This document shows positions 1-6,839 of a DNA stretch of 15,937 nucleotides, piece after piece. The notes under the pieces are model-generated. The model was not told the origin of the DNA. It saw only the letters and a program-made list of their open reading frames with translations, and did no database searches. Source of the DNA: Temnopleurus reevesii (lineage: Eukaryota; Echinodermata; Echinoidea; Temnopleuroida; Temnopleuridae). The translations under genes were made by a program, and so were the position numbers. Location: positions 2,346 to 18,282 of the forward strand of contig BQKZ01015740.1 of NCBI GenBank assembly GCA_036244855.1, read 5' to 3'. How positions within the stretch are numbered: position 1 is the first letter of the stretch; each line of letters opens with the position of its first letter.

Positions 1-609
1 TAGAGCCCGGCCTTCGCGCTACGTGTGCATACGTAATTGTAGAAACATGATAATTGTGATTGTAACAACATAACGTACAATTCACGCAAAAATTACTGTT
101 TAAAAGGGGCATCAATCGGGAGAATCTCCAGTTTAGGAAATGGTTAATGTTGGAGTCTCTGAAACTTTGCATCCTTGGTCAAGGACTCTGCGTCCCACGC
201 CACGAAGTTCCCGTCCAATTTCCCAAATTTCGTAACACTATTGTATAAAAAGGTGCGCGTAAAGGTAACACAAAAACAAAATATCAAGAAAACGTTGAAT
301 TTACGTAGGTGATTCCTTATATTAACTGGAAAGGTTCTGTGTGCTATGAAACCGAAAGTGGCCTCGAGACCCACGTTGTTTGCCGAAGACGTACCTTTTG
401 TTATTGTGTCACAGAACAATTTAAATTTCTTTGTCATTATTTCTGGAAGCCATCTTTCTGCCAAACCTTCACTCACTTTCTATGCATCTCTCACTCTATC
501 ATACACATACACACAAAATACATACACACCATCTTTGACATTTACTATATTTCGTCTCTATCTCTTCTTTCACACTCTGGATCAAACTATCGTTCGTGTA
601 CACATGGAT

Positions 610-682
610 ATGAAAGTCTATGTATGTGTGTGTATGTGTGTGTACGTGCCAACTGTTATTACACAAAAACGCACACACACAA
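610..682. repeat. TG/CA-rich simple repeat, short allele
   Basis: An interrupted run of TG dinucleotides (about 618-644) is followed by a short CA run and an A-tract (671-690). The matching place in copy 2 has a much longer pure CA tract. Several open frames across this stretch in both copies are products of the dinucleotide composition and I do not call them genes. Confidence 0.8.
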
Positions 683-1178
683 AAAAAAACATTTTGCAGG
701 GAAAACACGTATAGGTGTGTGTGCTGATATGCGTAGTATTGTTGTGTTATAACTATTCATTTGGATACGTTGTAATAATAAAATGGTTTTTTTTTCTCCC
801 TGCCTCCTCGGGCCTCCAATTTTCAATCAGTTTTTATACCTGGATAGAGCTAATGCGCCTTTTTGCATGAATAATGTATTTGTATATTGGTCTGATTAAA
901 TCTAAAAACCTCTTTCCTTTTAGCATCTATCATTCATCCGTCATCACCGATTGTACAAACCGGTACACAAGTGAGGAACGGTTGCACAAAACAATCTCAG
1001 CAACATCGCACTAAAACACACTTGATTGAATTGACACGCATTTCAGTGGTTTATCATTTATCATAGGACTTGTCGCTGTGTCCGAGTTTCTTTGTATCCA
1101 AGCAGCAGACTCCCTCTAATATTTCAGTTCGTTATAATAATGACATGTAAAAGCGTTTCTCTGACGACAGATATGTAA

Positions 1179-1322
1179 GGCCCCAGTAACATAGCAGCCC
1201 GGATGCAACACGATTCAACACGGCTCTTTGTAGTTTCTTTGTTAGCAGGCAGTTAAAACTCTAAACTGAACAAATAGTCGTGTTCATTCATGTTGCTTCC
1301 AGGCTTCTGTGTGACTGAGGCT
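1179..1322. mobile_element. Palindromic MITE with TAA target duplication (family P), copy 1
   Basis: The ends are inverted repeats: GGCCCCAGTAACATAGCAGC at the left pairs with the region ending in GTGTGACTGAGGCT at the right. The inner arms also pair (GGATGCAACACGATTCAACA with TGTTCATTCATGTTGCTTCC). TAA flanks both ends (1176-1178 and 1323-1325), as expected for a 3-base target duplication, which is the habit of PIF/Harbinger-type elements. There is no coding capacity in 144 bases. The same insertion sits at the same place in copy 2, so it predates the duplication. Assignment to PIF/Harbinger rests on TAA and size only. Confidence 0.7.
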
Positions 1323-1415
1323 TAAGCTAATAATGTCTCTGACAACCATATCGCATTATCAACTATGTAATCGTGCAAGGTGCGGATCTTTTTTTTACCC
1401 GAGTGCTGCGAAATA

Positions 1416-1466
1416 TCGTTTTGAGTTTTATGTTAACACGAAGCTGACGTATGGACTTGAATCTAG
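1416..1466 (+). promoter_or_regulatory. Conserved 51-bp block upstream of GPCR copy 1
   Basis: This block is identical base for base to 6733-6783, whereas the bases on either side have diverged strongly between the copies. It lies 56 bases before the start codon and contains a CRE-like half site (TGACGTA at 1445). A core promoter or 5'-UTR role is inferred from conservation and position only. If it is transcribed, the ATG at 1451 opens a 24-codon upstream frame whose TGA (1523-1525) overlaps the receptor start codon; that frame is closed much earlier in copy 2. Confidence 0.4.
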
Positions 1467-1521
1467 CTGTCATTTTCAAGCGATTTGAGAGAGATTTGAA
1501 TACTTGTATACATTATCTAAT

Positions 1522-2913
1522 ATGATGGAAGATAGCGTTCAGAATGGTACTAATTTCAAGCGACAGGGAAACTGGACGCAGAACAACTTAAGTCATTTTG
1601 GATTGACTGACTTTTTAGACGACGGAGACGAAAACGCTTTCCTGCGTAATACCGTCGTTAGCTTAACCTTCAACATAATACTGCTTATTCTTGGATTGCC
1701 CGGCAATGCCATCATCATTTGGGTGTACGCGTTGAGGAAGGTGAAAACCAGCACGGATATCCTCATCATTGCCCAGGCAATCGTCGACTTCATCGCATGT
1801 TTCGTCACCCCTGCCTATATCGTCAAAGATGGTTTTGCTCCATTGATTACGACAAGGTTGTGTCGTTTCTCAGCAATAGCCGATCAGGCGACTGCATTTA
1901 CATCCCTTTCCCTGACCACTGCGATCAGTATCGATCGATACCTTGTCGTCTGCCGTCCAAGGCGACGTCGAATGACGGTTCGCGTGTCGATTTTGTTAGT
2001 AATAGTCCTAGTCATTGTCAACATCGCAATCAACATCCCATTCGCTTTGTCGAGAGGCATGCAATATTTTCTGGGACAAAAATCATGCGACACTTCTAGT
2101 TCCCAGCTCCTGACGTACCGCACGGGTTATTCGACGGCGTATTTCGTTCTGTTCTTAATATCGTTCTTCATCGTTACTGTTCTATATGCGGTCATATACT
2201 GCTTTTTACAATCAAGAGCAAAGATTCACGCCCAGCTTGTAGGAGGTGGGGTACCTGCACCGACCAATAATTTGAAGAACCCAAACAACGCTTCGCCAGA
2301 TGATAACCTGAAAGCAATCCGTAGTAATGCGGTCATTGCCAGTGGAACAGCTGCTAGAATTTTCGCAACGGCCCAAGCAGAAAAAACACTATCGCATGGA
2401 TCAACTAATGGAAACGAACATCGCAGAGACATTCCGTCATCATCGACTTCGGGCATACCTACAGATACACATTCCATATCGATGATCAGTTTCCCGCCTG
2501 GAGGAAAAACGCAAAGACCTTCTGCGGAACCAAACTGCACAGAACCTAATAGTTCGACAGCTAACAATCTTTTCAAGCGTCACACGAATCCACCAATAGT
2601 AGTTAAGAAAAACCCTCAAGCTGATTACGGAAAGAAGACAACGCGCATGCTTCTCATTATAACTGTCATATTCTTCATCACTTGGTCACCGAAGATCATC
2701 ATCCCCCTCACCCCAAGAGCCATTATCTTTAAGCTTCTATGGTCGTGGGGAATCGATAGTGCTATTACATTTTTAGATATGATGCGCAGCCTCCGGCTTA
2801 CGAACCATATCATCAATTTCTTTGTCTATTATCTTGTGAATAGCAGTTTCAGGACAGATGTTAGGGGATTGTTCAAGGGATGTCCTAAAGCGTGCTGTGG
2901 AAGTCGCGTGTGA
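1522..2913 (+). CDS. Rhodopsin-type (class A) GPCR, orphan, duplicate A
   Basis: A 463-residue seven-helix receptor of the plasma membrane, expected to signal through heterotrimeric G proteins. The start is ATG at 1522, with ATG again at 1525; an in-frame extension to a TTG at 1504 is not a eukaryotic start. The N-terminus (1-43) has three N-glycosylation sequons (N8, N17, N22) and no signal peptide. TM1 has GN (N62) and TM2 has D89. C114 at the top of TM3 and C189 in the second extracellular loop can form the conserved disulfide. DRY is at 138-140. TM6 carries TWSP (W388, P390) and TM7 NFFVY (432-436) in place of NPxxY. TM4 (about 154-176) has no Trp and TM5 no Pro, both unusual. The third intracellular loop (about 229-374) is long and rich in Ser, Thr and Asn. 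The tail has a Cys cluster (C454, C458, C459), a plausible palmitoylation site. No intron is apparent. The ligand is unknown; echinoderm-type expanded receptors of this style are often suspected to be chemosensory. Confidence 0.95.
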   Translation: MMEDSVQNGTNFKRQGNWTQNNLSHFGLTDFLDDGDENAFLRNTVVSLTFNIILLILGLPGNAIIIWVYALRKVKTSTDILIIAQAIVDFIACFVTPAYIVKDGFAPLITTRLCRFSAIADQATAFTSLSLTTAISIDRYLVVCRPRRRRMTVRVSILLVIVLVIVNIAINIPFALSRGMQYFLGQKSCDTSSSQLLTYRTGYSTAYFVLFLISFFIVTVLYAVIYCFLQSRAKIHAQLVGGGVPAPTNNLKNPNNASPDDNLKAIRSNAVIASGTAARIFATAQAEKTLSHGSTNGNEHRRDIPSSSTSGIPTDTHSISMISFPPGGKTQRPSAEPNCTEPNSSTANNLFKRHTNPPIVVKKNPQADYGKKTTRMLLIITVIFFITWSPKIIIPLTPRAIIFKLLWSWGIDSAITFLDMMRSLRLTNHIINFFVYYLVNSSFRTDVRGLFKGCPKACCGSRV

Positions 2914-3049
2914 TATCTGATTATCAGCGTTGGTTCAATGGCGGATTTGGCTTAAAGTGTATGTAGACGTGGCCATACTGGTTTGTCCAATGACCCTTTT
3001 ACAGATGTATGTTTAAAACTATTATTGAATTTTGCGATAGTCACCGGCG
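2914..3049. other. 3' flank of GPCR duplicate A; empty site for the copy-2 MITE
   Basis: The first 80 bases match the 3' flank of duplicate B. At about 2970 the sequence runs straight from GACGTG into GCCATACTGG, where copy 2 carries an insertion of about 118 bases (8301-8419). I see no canonical AATAAA between here and 3429, so the polyadenylation site is not identified. Confidence 0.6.
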
Positions 3050-3412
3050 TCTTATTATGCGTAATGTTTTTAAGGGGAAACTTCTGCTCAAACATTGTCA
3101 AATACTAATCTTAACGGTTGGTCAGTTTATGTCGTTTCTTTATCGATTTTCGGAATCTTATCGAGTCACGTCTGAATATGGATAGTAGTAGGCTTTCGAT
3201 TTCCGAACAACGCGAATATAACAGCCAAAACCGATCAACCATGACATTTATTTTCCTAACATCTCACCGTTCTTGATCGCATGCTCTTAATGGTCACTGA
3301 ATGAACGTTGATTACGCGATAAATATATTGGTCGCTGATTGTTTTTCTCGCGTTGTTGGTTGACACACAACGCAAGATCGCCAGACAACGGGTCTGGACT
3401 TAAGAACAATGG
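3050..3412 (+). repeat. Module D, copy 1 (upstream-like DNA before the truncated GPCR)
   Basis: Matches 10440-10790 over most of its length and 9830-10130 more loosely. Shared landmarks are AACGGTTGGTCAGTTTATGT (3113 and 10513), GGCTTTCGATTTCCGAACAA (3191 and 10591), GATCGCATGCTCTTAA, and GATTACGCGATAA. The match ends near 3412, just 18 bases before the remnant reading frame at 3430. The other two copies continue well past that point, so a deletion junction is likely here. A small hairpin (3350-3356 with 3367-3373) lies inside. The function is unknown. Its place directly before a receptor remnant suggests that it was once receptor 5' flank. Confidence 0.65.
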
Positions 3413-3429
3413 ACATGTGGATAAAGTAA

Positions 3430-3744
3430 ATGCACCCCCCTTGGCAAAGACTCTTCCCAAAGAAGAATAATGAACACGATTATGGCAGAAAGACCACCCG
3501 AATGCTGCTTATCATAACTATATTTTTCTTCTTCACTTGGACCCCGAACATTGTAATCCGCATCATTCCCTTTCCAACGATTGCGAGGTACGCGCAAATC
3601 CCTGCTTTCCGGACCATAATAAGTATTTTGATATCTCTCAGACTCATGAACCATGTAATCAATTTCTTTGTGTACTTCTTGGTTAGCAACAGTTTCAGGA
3701 GGGATGTCAGGCAGTCTTATACCAAGTGCAGATATAACCGTTGA
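3430..3744 (+). pseudogene. 5'-truncated GPCR remnant (TM6, TM7 and tail)
   Basis: The frame of 104 codons aligns only with the C-terminal third of the intact receptors. It begins in what would be the end of the third intracellular loop, then has DYGRKTTRML (17-26), TM6 with TWTP (W37, P39), a short third extracellular loop, TM7 with NFFVY (78-82) and SNSFRRDVR. Nothing resembling TM1-TM5 lies upstream, and a TAA stands directly before the ATG at 3427-3429. The DYGRK and FRRDV details resemble the third receptor (13405-14784) more than the two duplicates. The frame is still open, so loss was recent or the fragment is a real 3' exon. AG acceptors exist at 3447-3448 and 3461-3462, but the tract before them is weak and the family is otherwise single-exon. 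I favour a pseudogene. Confidence 0.75.
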
Positions 3745-4270
3745 ATTGCGCATTTACGCACGTCAATCAATTTTCACCACCGACAAAACCAGGATTTCGC
3801 TTTGGAACGCATCAACCCATCTTGCAAAGATTGTTATTTTTCTAAGCAAGTTTACTTTTAAGGCCGCTATGATCTCATTGTATTCCAGAGCACAGTATCC
3901 TTCACTTTGGGTCCCCATACTCCATAGATCGACGTCTTAAATAGCATTTGCATTGTAAAGCGAAAAGCGTCGATTTTGATCCGTTGAGATTGAGGAGTTG
4001 ACTTTCCGTTTTTGATGCTGATGCACGCGCTTCGTCTATCATTTTTCCTTCTAAGAATCATCAAAGGTAATTGGTGCTGCATGAATGAAACACACCATGG
4101 TGAATTAGTATAGTAAACATAAAATAGCACCGTCCGTGGCTGATGGTTCTTTTTTTTTTGTCGGTGGCGAGAATTTCTCCGGCACAATCAGACTCTCACT
4201 ATTCATGCAAGACGTAGAATATGGCGGATCCTTGGTAGGCTGAAGGCAGTGTGCACCTTGAAATGTACGA
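3745..4270. other. Intergenic, no recognised feature
   Basis: Unique-looking DNA after the receptor remnant. Open frames on both strands here are short, start at arbitrary codons and show no domain pattern. A pure T-tract lies at about 4149-4159. I see no repeat partner elsewhere in the window. Confidence 0.5.
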
Positions 4271-4523
4271 CCCGGGCAGTGTTTCACCAAGATAAGAAAG
4301 ACTTTAGGAACGACTTTAAGATCGACTGGTATCCCTTCTTGCGCATAAATGGTTTACAATATTACGCGCATTCAGCGCAAGAACTGATATCACCCGAACT
4401 TAAAGAGAAAAGCTGGAGTACGTTGACGAGTACAAGACGCGTAACACTCTTGTTCAGATCAGCATAAGATATGATACAAGTCGTACGTAAAGTCTTTCTT
4501 ATCTTGGTGAAACACCGCCCACG
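4271..4523. mobile_element. MITE of the GGTGTTTCACCAA family (family H), copy 1
   Basis: Terminal inverted repeats at 4271-4306 and 4488-4523 match at about 33 of 36 positions; the core is GTGTTTCACCAAGATAAGAA. The interior is diverged and non-coding. Internal motifs (CTTCTTGCGC, GCGCAAGAA, TACGTTGACGAG, TCGTACGTAAAGTC) recur in the copies at 4711, 12541 and 15814. No convincing target-site duplication is visible, so the superfamily is open. Confidence 0.8.
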
Positions 4524-4570
4524 TTGAGAAAATGTGCGGTTTGGGACGTCCCAAACCGCACCTTTCTCAA
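4524..4570. repeat. Perfect-centre palindrome (hairpin, no loop)
   Basis: TTGAGAAA at the left is the reverse complement of TTTCTCAA at the right, and GTGCGGTTTGGGAC pairs directly with GTCCCAAACCGCAC around the GAC|GTC centre. Only the A/T-rich step near the outer third is imperfect. It lies between two copies of the same MITE family and may be a small foldback element of its own. Confidence 0.75.
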
Positions 4571-4704
4571 AGCTCAGTTGGTAGATCGTCTCACTCTTTT
4601 AGAAAACTGCACCTTATGAAAAAGGTGCATTATTGCACCCTAAAAGATTACACAGTGTTGCATTGCTTTGCATAGTTTTTTCTTATTGGGTGTAGAGACG
4701 ATCT
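4571..4704. mobile_element. Short nested element with AGATCGTCTC inverted ends and a tRNA-like A box
   Basis: AGATCGTCTC (4583-4592) is repeated inverted as GAGACGATCT (4695-4704). Inside it TGCACCTT and AAGGTGCA form a hairpin (4609-4630), flanked by CTTTTAG/CTAAAAG. The left part, AGCTCAGTTGGTAGATCG (4571-4588), fits the tRNA D-arm/A-box pattern and is followed by CTCTTTTAGAA, reminiscent of a tRNA-Lys anticodon region. No T-arm or B box follows, so this is not a tRNA gene. It could be the head of a decayed tRNA-derived SINE. Confidence 0.4.
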
Positions 4705-4710
4705 TTACGT

Positions 4711-4894
4711 CCTGGGCGGTGTTTCACCAAGATAAGAAAGACTTTACGCACGACTGTACGTTCGACTGGTCTCCCTTCTTGTGCGGATAATTCATAATAG
4801 TCGCGCATTCAGCGCAATAATTGATACCAGTCGATCTCAAAGTTGTGCGTAACTTTAAGAACGACTTGGTCATGTTGGTGAAACACCTCCCTGG
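4711..4894. mobile_element. MITE family H, copy 2
   Basis: The left end CCTGGGCGGTGTTTCACCAA pairs with the right end TTGGTGAAACACCTCCCTGG (4875-4894). The left arm is nearly identical to that of the copy at 4271, only 440 bases away in the same orientation. No reading frame of note. Confidence 0.8.
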
Positions 4895-5287
4895 AATATG
4901 TTTCATAAATCTGTAGATATATCTACGCAGAACCGTATGACTCTTTTCAGGTGCAATTCCATGACAGAAGTTATCATTGATTGCAGGAAAGGGTCATCAG
5001 TTGTTTTTAGATTTGTACGTAGATTCATGCAAAGCATAACCATGGCCAACTTGACCATGGCATACAAAACTTACGTCCTGAGTTACAACATTCAAAGACT
5101 CCAACTATCCCGTTTTCGGGAAAATTCAGATTCTCTCACCCGCGGCCAAATGATTCTAGCTGATTCTAGATTTTCTTATTGAATTATCTACTTAATTTTT
5201 CTGTGTCATATGTTAAGAAAAAATAGGCCCAAGATTGCACAGAAAGCATGTGTAACCCTAGGGCTTCCATGGCCCTAAGGCGAGCCC
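4895..5287. other. Intergenic, no recognised feature
   Basis: This is the spacer between the MITE nest and the start of duplication copy 2. It contains a short GGGCTTCCATGGCCCTAAGG palindromic patch (5261-5280) directly before the duplication boundary. Open frames here are short and carry no motif I recognise. Confidence 0.5.
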
Positions 5288-5962
5288 TAGAGCCCGGCCT
5301 TCGCGCTACGTGTGCATACGTAATTGTAGAAACATGATAATTGTGATTGTAACAACATAACGTACAATTCACGCAAAAATTACTGTTTAAAAGGGGCATC
5401 AATCGGGAGAATCTCCAGTTTAGGAAATGGTTAATGTTGGAGTCTCTGAAACTTTGCATCCTTGGTCAAGGACTCTGCGTCCCACGCCACGAAGTTCCCG
5501 TCCAATTTCCCAAATTTCGTAACACTATTGTATAAAAAGGTGCGCGTAAAGGTAACACAAAAAGAAAATATCAAGAAAACGTTGAATTTACGTAGGTGAT
5601 TCCTTATATTAACTGGAAAGGTTCTGTGTGCTGATTCATGAAACCAAAAGTGGCCTCGAGACCCACGTTGTTTGCCGAAGACGTACCTTTTGTTATTGTG
5701 TCACAGAACAATTTAAATTTCTTTGTCATTATTTCTGGAAGCCATCTTTCTGCCAAACCTTCACTCACTTTCTATGCATCTCTCACTCTATCATACACAT
5801 ACACACAAAATACATACACACCATCTTTGACATTTACTATATTTCGTCTCTATCTCTTCTTTCACAATCTCGATCAAACTATCGTTCGTGTACACATGGA
5901 TATGAAAGTCTATGTATGTGTGTGTATGTGTGTGTGCGTGCCAACTCTTATTACACAAAAAC

Positions 5963-5989
5963 GCACACACACACACACACACACACACA
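5963..5989. repeat. (CA)n microsatellite
   Basis: A pure run of about 13 CA units. The corresponding site in copy 1 has about five units followed by an A-tract, so it expanded (or the other contracted) after duplication. Confidence 0.9.
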
Positions 5990-6505
5990 TAAGCACATTT
6001 TGCAGGGAAAACACGTATAGGTGTGTGTGCTGATATGCGTAGTATTGTTGTGTTATAACTATTCATTTGGATATCCATTTTAACATTAGGTTGTAATAAT
6101 AAAATGGTCTTTTCTCCCTGCCTCCCGGGCCTCCAATTTTCAATCAGTATCTATACCCAGGTAGTGCTAATTCACCTTTTTGCATGAATTATGTATTTGT
6201 ATATATTATTGCTCTGATTAAATCTGAAAAAAATCTCTTTCCTTTTAGCATCTATCATTCATCCGTCATCACCGATTGTACAAACCGGCACACAAGTGAG
6301 GGACGGTTGCACAAAACAATCTCAGCAACATCGCACTCAAACACACTTGATTGAATTGACATGCATTTCAATGGTTTTTATCATTTATCATTGGACTTGT
6401 CGCTGTGTCCGAGTTTCTTTGTATCCAAGCAGCAGACTCCCTCTAATATTTCAGTTCGTTATAATAATGACATGTAAAAGCGTTTCTCTGACGACAGATA
6501 TGTAA

Positions 6506-6640
6506 GGCCCCAGTCACATAGCAGCCCGGATGCAACACGATTCAACACGACTCTTTGCTCGCAGGCAGGTAACTTTAAACTGAACAAATAGTCGTGTTCA
6601 ATCATGTTGCTTCCAGCTAGGCTTCTGTGTGACTGGGGCT
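6506..6640. mobile_element. MITE family P, copy 2
   Basis: Same insertion as 1179-1322, carried along by the duplication. The ends GGCCCCAGTCACATAGCAGC and TTCTGTGTGACTGGGGCT are inverted repeats flanked by TAA at 6503-6505 and 6641-6643. Its arms are better preserved than in copy 1, but the middle is about 9 bases shorter. Confidence 0.7.
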
Positions 6641-6732
6641 TAAGCTAATAATGTCTCTGACAACCATATCGCATTATCAACCATGTATTCGTGCAAGTTG
6701 CGGAGCTCTGTTTACCCGAGTGCCACGAAAGA

Positions 6733-6783
6733 TCGTTTTGAGTTTTATGTTAACACGAAGCTGACGTATGGACTTGAATCTAG
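6733..6783 (+). promoter_or_regulatory. Conserved 51-bp block upstream of GPCR copy 2
   Basis: Identical to 1416-1466 and again placed 56 bases before the receptor ATG. Its flanks differ substantially between copies. A promoter or 5'-UTR function is inferred. The short upstream frame starting at the conserved ATGGAC ends here at TAA after nine codons, unlike copy 1. Confidence 0.4.
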
Positions 6784-6839
6784 TTGACATTTTTTAAGAG
6801 AATTGGGAGTGATTTGGATACTCATGAGCATTATCTAAA

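Larger units (their letters stand above)
1..2995 (+). repeat. Segmental duplication, copy 1 (left end cut by window)
   Basis: This block matches 5288-8445 in the same orientation; base 1 corresponds to base 5288. The match runs through the upstream DNA, the whole GPCR gene and about 80 bases past its stop, fading near 2995. Over the first 660 bases I count about six substitutions and one 5-base indel (at 345). The stretch around 790-920 is clearly more diverged, and 1100-1180 is again nearly identical. Copy 2 has an extra MITE after its gene and a longer CA repeat. Because base 1 already matches, the duplicated unit probably continues to the left of the window. Confidence 0.95.

Noticed and set aside
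144..476. Minus-strand open frame of 110 codons
   Set aside because: No motif, and the frame is not kept in copy 2 despite near-identical DNA because of the 5-base indel.
309..752. Overlapping + strand open frames of 122-147 codons, repeated at 5628-6033
   Set aside because: Two frames overlap each other and are made largely of TG/CA dinucleotide translation. Their presence in both copies follows from 99% DNA identity and is no evidence of coding. Indels in the simple repeat shift their ends.
1504..1521. N-terminal extension of GPCR A to a TTG codon
   Set aside because: TTG is not a normal eukaryotic start; ATG at 1522 matches the start of duplicate B.
2226..2576. Antisense open frame under intracellular loop 3 of GPCR A, and similar shadows at 1593, 1884, 2625, 6911, 7202, 7955, 14035 and 14103
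   Set aside because: They mirror the codon pattern of the sense gene and have no features of their own.
3430..3744. Functional short receptor or last exon of a spliced receptor
   Set aside because: A two-helix protein would not be a receptor, the polypyrimidine tract before the AGs is weak, and the other family members are single-exon. Kept as a pseudogene, with the exon option noted.
4571..4640. tRNA-Lys-like gene
   Set aside because: Only the D-arm and part of an anticodon arm are recognisable; no T-arm or acceptor stem.
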